64,000 bases of DNA from Sphingobacterium pedocola (GCF_015209965.1 NZ_MU158689.1:1496260-1560259); one strand, 5' to 3'; positions 8,367-16,936 are shown, counted from the stretch's first letter. Notes: generated by a model not told the origin, from the sequence alone. Numbers and translations: made by a program.

Positions 8367-9868
8367 CACGCAAAAAATCCATGCAAATACCATTGATGAG
8401 AACGGTCATCGCTATAATGCCCTAAGCGGAATAACCAATACCGTCGCCCTTTCTCATCCTCTACATAATAATAATCGCGATGTTCTCCCTGATCCATCCA
8501 CCACTCCCGCTCAATCCGTTCGGGACCATCTGCCTTTTTGATCATATGCGTCTCTCCTTTATACCGGAACAGCATCGGAGGATAATCCGGAATAGGCGCC
8601 GTTACTTCTATCGGCTGAGGTATAGCAAGCAATTGCGTAGGTCGTGGACGTTCGGTAGGCCAAGAAATGGAAGGTTGTTCTTCTAGCGATGCAGCCCGTT
8701 TCACGCCCCGTTCGGGCCAATGGTGCTCATCGGGCAGATAACGTCGGATCGATTCCTCTCCTATGCGGCCAGCTATCCGATCCAGCAGATGGCCAATTTC
8801 TACACGATCAAAGGCGTTATCCTTATTCCACAGTCTTTCCTGCTCCACATGCAGTTCCTCCACAACCGGTGCTTCTAAGACAAAAAGCTCAATCCCTAAT
8901 CCCGGTGCTATATGAACGATTTTCTCGTTGAATAACCGAAATACATGTTGCCTATCGCGCGAAGGGCGATTGGTTCCAATGGCAATTTCTTGAACCTTAC
9001 CATCCATACGGAATGATTTGAAGACCGCTTTCCGCAATCCCTGACCTTCTTTCAACAGCCGATCGGTTAACGTCTCCAGCAGATGCTCCAAAGCAAGCTC
9101 TATTGCTTTTCGGGTGCGCACCGGTTCCATGCAGGGAAGCCGTTCCTGATAGACGACTACCGGACATACCGGTTCCAGGTATTCCGGACTTGTGCCCAAT
9201 GCCTGCCCTATACGATCAAGCAACTGTTGCCCGAAACGACGACGTAAGGTCGTCGCAGGTAGGTGTATGAAATCACGAATCTTTCTCATCCCCAGCTTGT
9301 ACATCCGTTGGGTAACAGCATCATCCAATCGTAGTGCTGCCGGTGGCAGGGGCAATAAAGCCGTCAGCAACTCGCCCTCCACAATGATCTGTCCCTCTTT
9401 TCCATAGCGCGAAACAGCCCAGGCTATCCCAGGAGTATCTGCCATCGCAGCACGTACATGATATCCGCCAGCTTTCATCTTTGTTGTAATTTCGTTTAGA
9501 TAATCCCCCTCTCCTTTCCAAAGGTGCGTACAGCCATTTACATCCAACAGTAACCCATCTGGTACATCCACACTTACTAGGGGTGTATAACGGAGACACC
9601 ATTCTCCCAAACGGCGGAGCAATTTTTCGGACATAGTGGCATCAAAATCAAACACCGAGAGATTAGGAAAGAGCGCTTTGGCATCAGCCAACACCATGTT
9701 CTCCTTAATTCCTTCCGCCTCCGCTTCCGGGCTTACGGCGCGGATCAGCATTCGACCTTTTTCGGCTATGGTCAGCACAAAAGGTTCGCCCTGCAACTCA
9801 GGCCGACGAATTACCAGTCTATCCGTGAGCAAATACGGAAACCAAATGGCGACATATCTCTTTACCAT
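8366..9868 (-). CDS. imuB: ImuB, catalytically inactive Y-family polymerase-like protein
   Basis: Adaptor of the mutasome, 500 residues. The Y-family fold is recognisable (AVSPEAEAEGIKENMVLADA; VSVDVPDGLLLDVNGCTHLW; helix-hairpin-helix region MYKLGMRKIRDFIHLPATTL), but the first catalytic position reads AIWFPYLL in place of a metal-binding aspartate, and the usual S-I-D-E is V-D-V-P. This loss is known for ImuB, which recruits ImuC and the beta clamp rather than polymerising. The ~150-residue C-terminal extension is also family-typical. It overlaps imuA by 7 bp and dnaE2 by 1 bp. Confidence 0.94.
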   Translation of the reverse strand: MVKRYVAIWFPYLLTDRLVIRRPELQGEPFVLTIAEKGRMLIRAVSPEAEAEGIKENMVLADAKALFPNLSVFDFDATMSEKLLRRLGEWCLRYTPLVSVDVPDGLLLDVNGCTHLWKGEGDYLNEITTKMKAGGYHVRAAMADTPGIAWAVSRYGKEGQIIVEGELLTALLPLPPAALRLDDAVTQRMYKLGMRKIRDFIHLPATTLRRRFGQQLLDRIGQALGTSPEYLEPVCPVVVYQERLPCMEPVRTRKAIELALEHLLETLTDRLLKEGQGLRKAVFKSFRMDGKVQEIAIGTNRPSRDRQHVFRLFNEKIVHIAPGLGIELFVLEAPVVEELHVEQERLWNKDNAFDRVEIGHLLDRIAGRIGEESIRRYLPDEHHWPERGVKRAASLEEQPSISWPTERPRPTQLLAIPQPIEVTAPIPDYPPMLFRYKGETHMIKKADGPERIEREWWMDQGEHRDYYYVEDEKGRRYWLFRLGHYSDDRSHQWYLHGFFA

Positions 9869-10605
9869 GTTCCTGTCTGCGTATAAACATCTCCCTTAGT
9901 TACCACTTGTGCATCTAGATAATGGAATTGTCCTGCAACCCAACAAATCTGCCAAGTTCCCGGTTTACCATTTCGGATCTTTTGCAGTTCCACTTGCCAT
10001 ACTGGCCGGCCGATGCCGGGTAGCCCGGTATCGGCACTGCTCGGGAGCGGTCGAATATACCAACGTGACACGCAGGCCACATTTTCAATCCGTCTGGGGC
10101 GATACCGATGTAGAAAACCCGTAACCTGGCTCTGCTCTACCGCAAGCTGCAGCCTTCGGGAAGCTGTCAGGTCCATATCCCGGATTTCGCCCACTACCCC
10201 CGCTAAAGACGGACATTTTAATGCTTCTTCGATGGCCCATAACGCATCCTTCTCCCGCGACACCTGGATGAATATCACCCGATCTGGATCTATACCAAAA
10301 CCTTTAAGCGATGGCGGATACAGCTTGTTGCCTATACTTACCCATACACAAAGTCCTTTTTGTTTCATCAGCATCCCCATCAGGCAAGAAATAAATCCGC
10401 TGGATGATGCTGCGGCGGCTGCATCACTGCTAATAAATTCATGAATTGCACCTATCGGAAATATTCCTGTAGGAAAGGATTTATCCATGAGACCAAGATC
10501 GGAAAGTGGATTATTGCGGTCACTTGGCACAACGAAACCCTCTGCTGCAACAATCATCCTGCGCAGTTCCTCGATTCTCTGCTTTTTATCCAATAAACCT
10601 TCCAT
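9862..10605 (-). CDS. imuA: ImuA, RecA-like mutasome protein
   Basis: RecA-fold protein that partners ImuB/DnaE2 and can bind RecA. The sequence runs from MEGLLDKKQRIEELRRMIV through FPTGIFPIGAIHEFIS and GFISCLMGMLMKQKGLCVWV to a degenerate Walker-B-like strand. An in-frame ATG exists further upstream at 10662, but that extension (residues 1-19) would be translated from the inverted repeats that look like operators, so I place the start at 10605. First gene of the operon; divergent from the LexA-like repressor, which probably controls it. Confidence 0.9.
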   Translation of the reverse strand: MEGLLDKKQRIEELRRMIVAAEGFVVPSDRNNPLSDLGLMDKSFPTGIFPIGAIHEFISSDAAAAASSSGFISCLMGMLMKQKGLCVWVSIGNKLYPPSLKGFGIDPDRVIFIQVSREKDALWAIEEALKCPSLAGVVGEIRDMDLTASRRLQLAVEQSQVTGFLHRYRPRRIENVACVSRWYIRPLPSSADTGLPGIGRPVWQVELQKIRNGKPGTWQICWVAGQFHYLDAQVVTKGDVYTQTGTW

Positions 10606-10617
10606 ATCCTCATTTTT

Positions 10618-10645
10618 TGCAAATACGCAAATCTGCGCATTTGCA
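10618..10645. promoter_or_regulatory. Inverted repeat 1 in the imuA / lexA-like divergent promoter
   Basis: Arms TGCAAATACGC (10618-10628) and GCGCATTTGCA (10635-10645) match at 10 of 11 positions with a 6-bp spacer. The right arm contains the TTG at 10641-10643 that fits a -33 element for the rightward repressor gene. Candidate operator for the XRE-S24 protein; assignment is inference. Confidence 0.6.
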
Positions 10646-10671
10646 TCTAAGCAAAAATTCATTTACATTTG
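10641..10671 (+). promoter_or_regulatory. Promoter of the LexA-like gene (TTG-N20-TACATTTG)
   Basis: TTG at 10641-10643, a 20-bp spacer and TACATTTG at 10664-10671 fit the Bacteroidota primary-sigma consensus TTG-N19/20-TAnnTTTG exactly. The -33 lies in inverted repeat 1 and the -7 overlaps inverted repeat 2, a layout expected for autorepression. The predicted transcript start is near 10678, about 40 bp before the ATG. Confidence 0.65.
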
Positions 10672-10688
10672 TCATTATAAATGACAAA
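10668..10688. promoter_or_regulatory. Inverted repeat 2 in the imuA / lexA-like divergent promoter
   Basis: Perfect 9-bp arms TTTGTCATT (10668-10676) and AATGACAAA (10680-10688) around ATA. The left arm overlaps the -7 TTTG of the repressor promoter. Candidate autoregulatory operator. Confidence 0.65.
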
Positions 10689-10716
10689 ATAACGTCACCA
10701 ATAATAACAATACATA

Positions 10717-11523
10717 ATGGAAGATGCAAAACTTTTTTTCAACACGAATCTGCGTTTCCTAAGGAATCGGAAAAAATTCAGCCAGGAATACCAAGCTCAA
10801 GTGCTTGGTTTTACACGCAGTAAGTATACCGCGCTGGAAAACGGAAAGACAGAGAATCCGCCACTTCTAGACCTCATAAAGATTTCTGATTTTTTTAAAG
10901 TGCCATTGGACAGCCTCCTTAAAGTAGACCTGAGCCATTGGAATGAATTCGACCTGCGTAAAATGGAAACAGGTGCCAAAGAATATATCTCCGGTAACAA
11001 TCTCCGGGTACTATCCATCACCGTGACTCCCGACAATAAGGAGAATATGGAGTACGTGCCGGTTAAAGCCAAAGCAGGGTACGCTGCAGGACATACAGAT
11101 CCTGATTACCTGGCAACATTACCCAAATTTTCCTTGCCCAATCTCCCCGCAGGAGCGACCTATAGGATGTTTCCTACTTCAGGTGATTCCATGCTTCCCA
11201 TTCCCGAAGGAAGCGATATTGTGGCTTCCTATGTGCAAGATTGGACTACACTCAAAAGCAACAGCCTATGTATTGTGATTCTAAAAGGGGAACAGGATTT
11301 TGTATTTAAACAGGTAAGCCTACTCGAGGATGGAAAAATACGGCTCACCTCATTGAACAGCAACTACCCCCCTTTTATAGTGCCCGTGGATGAAGTATTG
11401 GAGCTGTGGCAGTATGTACGGCATCAGACCGATAGTGTCCCCGAACCAGAAACCGATTTACAGGAAATAAAACAACTGTTAATCGATATGCAAAAACATA
11501 TCGGCAAGTTACCAACGGTTTAA
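10717..11523 (+). CDS. LexA-like repressor: XRE helix-turn-helix plus S24 peptidase domain
   Basis: Putative SOS-type repressor, 268 residues. An XRE/Cro helix-turn-helix occupies about residues 8-70 (FSQEYQAQVLGFTRSKYTAL). A C-terminal S24 autoprotease domain has Ser158 (FPTSGDSMLP) and Lys198 (FVFKQV), with Ala-Gly candidate self-cleavage bonds at 120-121 and 124-125 (KAKAGYAAG). Ser-Lys spacing of 40 is close to that in LexA. It is divergent from imuA-imuB-dnaE2 and the shared promoter carries two inverted repeats, so RecA-stimulated cleavage would be expected to induce the mutasome. It is not canonical LexA, because the DNA-binding domain is XRE rather than winged helix. Confidence 0.92.
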   Translation: MEDAKLFFNTNLRFLRNRKKFSQEYQAQVLGFTRSKYTALENGKTENPPLLDLIKISDFFKVPLDSLLKVDLSHWNEFDLRKMETGAKEYISGNNLRVLSITVTPDNKENMEYVPVKAKAGYAAGHTDPDYLATLPKFSLPNLPAGATYRMFPTSGDSMLPIPEGSDIVASYVQDWTTLKSNSLCIVILKGEQDFVFKQVSLLEDGKIRLTSLNSNYPPFIVPVDEVLELWQYVRHQTDSVPEPETDLQEIKQLLIDMQKHIGKLPTV

Positions 11524-11569
11524 TTGATTAACTGGATATTCGTACGTTTCGGATCCTCTTCTGGCCGCG

Positions 11570-12532
11570 TTACATTTTCAATTCACCGGGAGATACCCCG
11601 TAGTATTTCTTAAAGGCGCTACTGAAATTATTCTGATGCCCAAACCCGGTAAGAAGAGAGACCTCATACACGGTATTCTGTTTGGTCAGAAGAAGAATAC
11701 GTGCTTTTTCCATCCGTATTCGCGTGAGGTAATCGTGTATCGTCACGGAGAAATATTCTTTGAAATCCTTACGCAGCTTGCTTTCGCTCATCATGACAGC
11801 AGATGCCAATTCCTTTTGCGTAGGTGGATTTGCAATACGTTGCTCCAGGATCTGTCTTGCCATTTCAAGGCGCTGTATATCCTCCGCGTTGAATACCTCA
11901 GCCGCTGGTGTCCCCTGTTCGTTATATTGTTCAAACTGATACATCAGCAGCTCAACGATGCGTGATTCCGTATGTAACCGCCGGATCTCCCCTGATTTTT
12001 TGGACTCAATCAATTCATGGATCGTATGCTGCATTTCATACGTCGCCATCAGGTCTTCTTCGGCGTAAGACGTATAATACCCTTTTTCAATATTTTTTAC
12101 AAAATCACGGTGTAAAAGCGAATCCCGCTTAATGAGGTTCAAATAATATTCCTTAGAGATCACAGCGATGAAATAACTGTACTGTACATCAGTCTTCATC
12201 TCATGGGTAGATTTTACGGCAGGAATATATCGGATATTATGGCGGCTCATGCCGTAAGGTAATTTACTATCCGCTGTCTTGTAAAAGATAAACTGACTGG
12301 TAATGGCCTCACCTTCCACCTCGGTATAGATATGTACCGGTTTATCAAAACTCATTTCCGTGTAGAGGATAAAAAGACCACTGGTAGACAACTGGTAATT
12401 CGTCATGGTAATGGGATCCCGTTTAATCTCTATCCTCTTTTCGATCAGCGGCTTATCGGGTATATAGCGATCCGGTATCTCTTCGATAAAAAGCCATTCA
12501 TCTAACTCTTCAATTTTACTCTTGATCAACAT
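11570..12532 (-). CDS. AraC-family transcriptional regulator
   Basis: Regulator of 320 residues with a C-terminal double helix-turn-helix at about 215-320 (PTQKELASAVMMSESKLRKD; VYEVSLLTGFGHQNNFSSAF; KKYYGVSPGEL). The N-terminal ~200 residues have no recognised ligand fold. Its 105-bp upstream region holds a 23-bp dyad (12594-12616) that recurs at haem-uptake promoters in this window, so it is probably iron/haem-repressed and may in turn activate the haem genes, as iron-linked AraC regulators do elsewhere. Target is inference. Confidence 0.9.
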   Translation of the reverse strand: MLIKSKIEELDEWLFIEEIPDRYIPDKPLIEKRIEIKRDPITMTNYQLSTSGLFILYTEMSFDKPVHIYTEVEGEAITSQFIFYKTADSKLPYGMSRHNIRYIPAVKSTHEMKTDVQYSYFIAVISKEYYLNLIKRDSLLHRDFVKNIEKGYYTSYAEEDLMATYEMQHTIHELIESKKSGEIRRLHTESRIVELLMYQFEQYNEQGTPAAEVFNAEDIQRLEMARQILEQRIANPPTQKELASAVMMSESKLRKDFKEYFSVTIHDYLTRIRMEKARILLLTKQNTVYEVSLLTGFGHQNNFSSAFKKYYGVSPGELKM

Positions 12533-12593
12533 ATAGCAGAATATTCCAATATTTTCAGGTTAAAGATACATTATTTTTTGCCAGAAAACGCAG

Positions 12594-12616
12594 TTATTTA
12601 AAATCTTTCTAAATAA
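12594..12616. promoter_or_regulatory. 23-bp dyad, candidate Fur-type operator (AraC gene)
   Basis: Arms TTATTTA (12594-12600) and TAAATAA (12610-12616) with inner half-sites AAAT and TTTC around a central C. Same length and half-site spacing as the sites at 16914, 21331 and 21424. It lies 62 bp upstream of the araC-type start codon. Confidence 0.6.
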
Positions 12617-12637
12617 ACAAACTGTTTAAACGTCATT

Positions 12638-12925
12638 TCAATGTGGCTTAACTGCGATCCGAAAAAATTTCGTTCGGTCGCTTTCCACTTTCTTTTCAAC
12701 GATCCCAGCACTTACAAGCAGCCGCAAGGTCTGATAGATACAACTTACGCTTACCGTTCTTTTCATACTGATCCAGAGGTCTACGGCATCTATCCAATCC
12801 TTTTGCTGCAGGATGTGATTCAGAATGATGTGTCTTTTTTTGGAGTACTGTAACTGCTGTTCGGTACAGTAGACCTGCAATAAACGGTGTATCTCTTCCT
12901 GTACAGATATTGTCATACTTTCCAT
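12638..12925 (-). CDS. Short Fur-like winged-helix protein
   Basis: Only 95 residues. Residues about 12-90 match the DNA-binding half of Fur/Zur/PerR proteins (YSKKRHIILNHILQQ; DAVDLWISMK; VSVSCIYQTLRLLVSAGIVE; KFFRI). It stops where the C-terminal metal-binding dimerisation domain (HHHLIC...CG type) would begin, and no such sequence follows in any frame. Family members are usually 130-150 residues. It is the last gene of hmuT-hmuU-hmuV/S, 12 bp after the ATPase gene, so a regulatory role in haem or iron uptake is likely. It could be an active monomeric regulator, a dominant partner of a full Fur, or a decaying gene. Confidence 0.75.
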   Translation of the reverse strand: MESMTISVQEEIHRLLQVYCTEQQLQYSKKRHIILNHILQQKDWIDAVDLWISMKRTVSVSCIYQTLRLLVSAGIVEKKVESDRTKFFRIAVKPH

Positions 12926-12937
12926 AATGCATCAGAT

Positions 12938-14677
12938 TTAAATCGAATTCTTTATTTGTTCAGCCTGTGCTTCTAAAACATAATCCGCGCAGACCGGATG
13001 AGCAAGTAATTTCTTTTCTACCCGAAACTGCAGGGCAACCGTATCGTTCACAGCATATAGGCTGAATGTTGCCGCATCCGTATCTGTTTCATTTTTTTCC
13101 AGCACTATTTTTACCCCTTGCAGCCTATCCAGTGTAATCGTGCAATCGGGATAGATAATCTGGTAGCGCTCGCCCTGGTCGACCAAAATCATAATCCGGC
13201 CTTCATACGCATATACCCCTTCTGCATGGATCATCGAACAGGATGCTGTTGTTTTCTGCGCAAAAGATTGGGCTACGATCCCTTTCCACACCGAAAGTGC
13301 AATCGACCTGTTGCCGTAAACCGGTAGACTAGGTACCGAAACCGATGAGGACGAATCCGTATTTGTTTGAAGCATATCCTGGTTGAGGGATTTATAGCGT
13401 GTACGCAAAGCCTCAAATTCCGCCCTATTACTGCTCCCTTCTATCAAAGCCACCTTATGGAGAAGTGCCCCTTTTTCGTCAAAAAACTGAAAACTTTGTC
13501 CCCATTCGTTACATACGGCAACGCCAACTTTCCATTTCGTGATATCCAGTATCATGCGATAAGCGCCATATTGAACAATCCAGGTTCGCTGATTCTGATC
13601 GCGTATCGGGAGGCTATACATTCCTTTAAGCTCCATATAACCCACTTTATTATACACGATAGAATATACCGCGCCCAATTTCACAAATTCCGTGAGCAGT
13701 GTACCAAAGTCAGGAATAAGCACGCTGATCTGCTGCGGATAAGCCATTTTGAGCAATTGCAATTCCGATAGTCCCATTTCTACTGCCACTTCATCCATCC
13801 TATAAAACGGATCTGATTTATAATCCTTTATACAGCCATCGATCAGCTTATCTGCATGTGCGGTATGTGGTAATTTCGTATTAAACTGATCCGCATCCAA
13901 GAACAGTTCTTCCAACTTGACAATAGGCTGTAATGTCTTTGTATCGATCGATACATCCGCCTGAACCGAGAATACCGTGTAGATATTCTGCTTCTCCATC
14001 ACTTCTATCGGTGTACCCTCACACCATTTGCGGCCGTTTTTGAGCATGAGTATACGATCGCTATATAAGGCCGCCAGGTTGATATCATGCAGCACCACCA
14101 CGACCATAAGCCCTTTTCTGGATAGGGCTTTCGTGAGGGCAAGTACCTGTTGCTGAAATTGTAAATCCAGTGCGGATACCGGTTCATCCAATAAGAGCAG
14201 GCTATCCGGATTATCCCAGATCTGCACCAGTACACGCGCCAATTGTACCCGTTGCTGCTCACCGCCCGATAGGCTAAGGTAAGAACGGTCAGCAAAATTA
14301 CTTATCCCACACACGTCCATTACTTCGTCTACGATTTCGTGATCGTGAGCCGATGGCACCGAACGGTAATGCGGATACCTTCCCATCTGTACAATTTCCC
14401 GCACTTTGAAGGCCATGCTCATATTGTTGTGCTGCGCCAACATAGCTCTTTTCTTAGCCAGTTCTATGGGGCTGTATTGCTGAAGCGGTTTCCCCATCAA
14501 ACTCACCTGTCCTTCCGTAGGCACAGTATCGCCGCATAATAAACGCATCAGCGAAGATTTTCCGGCTCCATTAGCCCCCAGTAATGCCAGCACTTCCCCT
14601 TTGCGCAATTGAAAGGAGACGTCTTTAAGCAGCTTCCTGCCCTTTACCTCATAAGTTATTTTTTCGACACGTAGCAT
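12938..14677 (-). CDS. hmuV: Haem ABC transporter ATPase fused to a HmuS-like haem-handling domain
   Basis: 579 residues against about 260 for a normal HmuV. The ATPase is complete: Walker A GANGAGKSS (34-42), signature LSGGEQQR (136-143), Walker B LLLLDEPVSALD (160-171), H-loop H197. From about 282 the sequence resembles one half of the HmuS/HemS haem-degrading family: RMDEVAVEMGLSELQLLKMA (compare R-x-D-x-A-x-x-L-G-x-S-E-x-x-L), a LGAVYSIVYNKVGYMEL stretch, and W-G-Q-S-F-Q-F-F-D-E-K-G with H-K-V at 391-409. Residues 440-579 are unassigned. No separate hmuS is present nearby, so transport and cytoplasmic haem release may be joined in one polypeptide. It starts 8 bp after hmuU. Confidence 0.88.
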   Translation of the reverse strand: MLRVEKITYEVKGRKLLKDVSFQLRKGEVLALLGANGAGKSSLMRLLCGDTVPTEGQVSLMGKPLQQYSPIELAKKRAMLAQHNNMSMAFKVREIVQMGRYPHYRSVPSAHDHEIVDEVMDVCGISNFADRSYLSLSGGEQQRVQLARVLVQIWDNPDSLLLLDEPVSALDLQFQQQVLALTKALSRKGLMVVVVLHDINLAALYSDRILMLKNGRKWCEGTPIEVMEKQNIYTVFSVQADVSIDTKTLQPIVKLEELFLDADQFNTKLPHTAHADKLIDGCIKDYKSDPFYRMDEVAVEMGLSELQLLKMAYPQQISVLIPDFGTLLTEFVKLGAVYSIVYNKVGYMELKGMYSLPIRDQNQRTWIVQYGAYRMILDITKWKVGVAVCNEWGQSFQFFDEKGALLHKVALIEGSSNRAEFEALRTRYKSLNQDMLQTNTDSSSSVSVPSLPVYGNRSIALSVWKGIVAQSFAQKTTASCSMIHAEGVYAYEGRIMILVDQGERYQIIYPDCTITLDRLQGVKIVLEKNETDTDAATFSLYAVNDTVALQFRVEKKLLAHPVCADYVLEAQAEQIKNSI

Positions 14678-14685
14678 GTGTATTC

Positions 14686-15711
14686 TTATTCTTCCGTTAT
14701 TAAAATATACAGGAACACCGGTGTACCCAATAGCGCCGTAATCACACCTATCGGCAATTCAATCGGTGCGACCAACACACGGGATATGATATCGGCCATT
14801 GTGAGTATTAAAGCTCCAAAAACTGCCGAAGCAATCAATACGTACCGGTGCTCTACCCCACCCAATAAACGTACCGTATGCGGTACGAGCAATCCAACAA
14901 AACCGATGATACCCGATACTGCTACCGACGCGCCCACTGCCATCGTGGACAAGATGACCACCCATCGCTTGACCAGATCGGTGCGCATACCCAATAGATC
15001 GGCCTGGGCTTCCCCTAGGGCAAATGCATTCAGCGGTTTACTAAAAAATGGTAAAATGAGCAACGGAATGAGGATAAAAGGAAAGATCGCCATCACATTG
15101 TCCCAGGTCGCTCCGCCTAGGCTTCCCAACATCCAAAACGTAATGGTCCGCAACTGTTGTTCGTCTGCTATGTAGGTAATTAATCCGGTCAATGCACCGG
15201 CGAAAGCATTGATCGCAATACCTGCTAACAACATCGTCGTTACCCGTGGCCTCCCTCTCTTTTTAGAAAGCTGATACACTAAAAACGAGGTCAGTCCCGC
15301 TCCGATAAAAGCCCCAAAAGCCAATAGATAATAACCAAGCAACTGGCTGAGTCCCACAAACAGGATAGCTTCAAAAGCGATGATCAATACGGCAAATAGG
15401 GAAGCTCCTGCTGATATCCCTATTAAGCCAGGTTCGGCCAGCGGGTTGCGGAATATGCCTTGTATAGCCGCACCGGATATCCCCAGCGCAGCACCGACCA
15501 ATACCCCCAAAAGCACCCTGGGGAACCGGACGATGTACAATACATCACTATAGGTTTCATCGACCTGTATATCGCGCAGGAGTCCGACTTTCTGTACCAG
15601 TAGTATCAATACATCCCGTACCGGAATCGAAAACGCACCGACTCCCAATGCCACAATTATAGCGACCAGCAACCCTGCCGTTAATATCCAGACAATGCTA
15701 TGTTGTTTCAT
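14686..15711 (-). CDS. hmuU: Haem/iron ABC transporter permease, FecCD family
   Basis: Inner-membrane permease of 341 residues with the many hydrophobic segments of the FecCD/BtuC family. Typical blocks are visible: VRFPRVLLGVLVGAALGISG, IFRNPLAEPGLIGISAGASL, and GIIGFVGLLVPHTVRLLGG near the C-terminus. It sits between the binding protein (51-bp gap) and the ATPase (8-bp gap). Haem as substrate is inferred from the HmuS-like domain and the HmuY neighbours; siderophore or cobamide permeases have the same fold. Confidence 0.92.
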   Translation of the reverse strand: MKQHSIVWILTAGLLVAIIVALGVGAFSIPVRDVLILLVQKVGLLRDIQVDETYSDVLYIVRFPRVLLGVLVGAALGISGAAIQGIFRNPLAEPGLIGISAGASLFAVLIIAFEAILFVGLSQLLGYYLLAFGAFIGAGLTSFLVYQLSKKRGRPRVTTMLLAGIAINAFAGALTGLITYIADEQQLRTITFWMLGSLGGATWDNVMAIFPFILIPLLILPFFSKPLNAFALGEAQADLLGMRTDLVKRWVVILSTMAVGASVAVSGIIGFVGLLVPHTVRLLGGVEHRYVLIASAVFGALILTMADIISRVLVAPIELPIGVITALLGTPVFLYILITEE

Positions 15712-15762
15712 TTAATTTATATCTTATTTAAAGGCTGATTCGCGTATTTGCAGATTTGCTGT

Positions 15763-16626
15763 TTATTTTTCATATATCAAGCTGTTAAGTTTAATAATAG
15801 CTTCAGGAAGGCGTGTGCTGAAATTAATCAATAAAGGGCCGTTCATCTGTATAATACGTTTGTGTTTACCGGCCTCGGTTGTCCGCACTCCCGGCATCTT
15901 GAGTATGGCATCCTTCCCTCCTAAGCTGCTCAGTCCAAAATCGAAAAGCAGGATGACATCGGGATTAGCTTTGACCAGGGATTCGGTGGTATACGGTTTG
16001 AAATCCGCAAATTCCTGTACCGCATTGCGGGCCCCTGCCAGGGTTATTATTGCATCAAGGCTGCTACCTTTACCAGCTACACTCATCGTACCTGTACCCC
16101 GTGCATAAATAAACAGCACTTTCGCTTTTTTTCCGTCGGCTTTTTTGGCTACTGCATCTTTTACCGCCTGCAACTCCCGCTGTACCTTGGCGATCAGCTC
16201 TTTTCCTTTATCGTCTGCATGTAAAGCCTGCGCAACGGCATCTATATAGCGTATGGCGCCTTTCTCCGAGAATTCCTGCTTGATCTCTACCACACGGATA
16301 CCGGCGGATTTCAATTGGCTCATGATTCCCGCGGGCACATCACCTGCCGGAGCCAGAATAAGATCAGGACGATAAGCCATAAGTCCCTCAGTTGAAACCG
16401 ACCTATTCTTACTTACCCGTGGTAACTGCGCTGCTTCGGCCGGCGATACACTCGTTACATCGGTAGCAACAATAGATGCCCCATATCCCATCGCATAAAC
16501 GGTCTCCGTCAATGCACTGCTCAGTGTAATGATGCGTTGTGGAACTGTTGCTACAGCAGCGGACACCCACCCGATAAGAAAAAAAACAACTGTTATCCGT
16601 ACCTGTATAATTCTATTTTTCAACAT
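15763..16626 (-). CDS. hmuT: Haem ABC transporter periplasmic binding protein
   Basis: 287 residues with a signal peptide (VVFFLIGWVSAAVATVPQ) and no lipobox cysteine. The class III binding-protein (TroA-like) signature is clear: RIITLSSALTETVYAMG, VSKNRSVSTEGLMAYRPDLI, VLFIYARGTGTMSVAGKGSS, KANPDVILLFDFG. It heads the minus-strand operon hmuT-hmuU-hmuV/S-fur-like and is divergent from the TonB receptor, so both uptake steps share one regulatory region. Confidence 0.92.
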   Translation of the reverse strand: MLKNRIIQVRITVVFFLIGWVSAAVATVPQRIITLSSALTETVYAMGYGASIVATDVTSVSPAEAAQLPRVSKNRSVSTEGLMAYRPDLILAPAGDVPAGIMSQLKSAGIRVVEIKQEFSEKGAIRYIDAVAQALHADDKGKELIAKVQRELQAVKDAVAKKADGKKAKVLFIYARGTGTMSVAGKGSSLDAIITLAGARNAVQEFADFKPYTTESLVKANPDVILLFDFGLSSLGGKDAILKMPGVRTTEAGKHKRIIQMNGPLLINFSTRLPEAIIKLNSLIYEK

Positions 16627-16652
16627 ATTATATAAATTGTTTTTACGTTGAT

Positions 16653-16690
16653 TTTGTCACCCTGACACCAGGAAGGATCTTCTCCATCTC
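16653..16690. repeat. Short interspersed repeat (TTTGTCAyCCTGA...GGAAGGATC type), copy 1
   Basis: TTTGTCACCCTGA followed by GGAAGGATCT and TCTCCATCTC. A related copy at 25357-25396 reads TTTGTCATCCTGA and GAAGGATCTG and forms the first codons of the S41 gene. This pattern resembles the many 'cctgagc...aaggatct' repeats of Bacteroidota genomes. Confidence 0.6.
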
Positions 16691-16913
16691 AACAGTATTA
16701 AAGTACAAATCAATCAATAATAAGTCTAAATAAAAATTTTAAAAATACGAATACAATGGAGTAAAAAATAGTAAAAACAACAATAAAATACTCAATTACA
16801 ATTATTTAACAACAAAATACCCCTGTATTAAATTGCAATAAATATCAATTTTCAGATAAGATTTATCAGATTTCATAGATATAATATCAGAAACATTCCC
16901 TTGTTTTGTAACA

Positions 16914-16936
16914 TTATTTAGAATGATTAAAAATAA
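16914..16936. promoter_or_regulatory. 23-bp dyad, candidate Fur-type operator (TonB receptor)
   Basis: Arms TTATTT (16914-16919) and AAATAA (16931-16936) with inner AAT/ATT around a central G. It ends 6 bp before the GTG start of the receptor, where bound repressor would block transcription or initiation. Matches sites at 12594, 21331 and 21424 in length and spacing. Confidence 0.65.

Noticed and set aside
8480..8931. Plus-strand ORFs (68-103 codons) opposite imuB and dnaE2
   Set aside because: Shadows of the high-GC coding strand of imuB/dnaE2, with no family resemblance.
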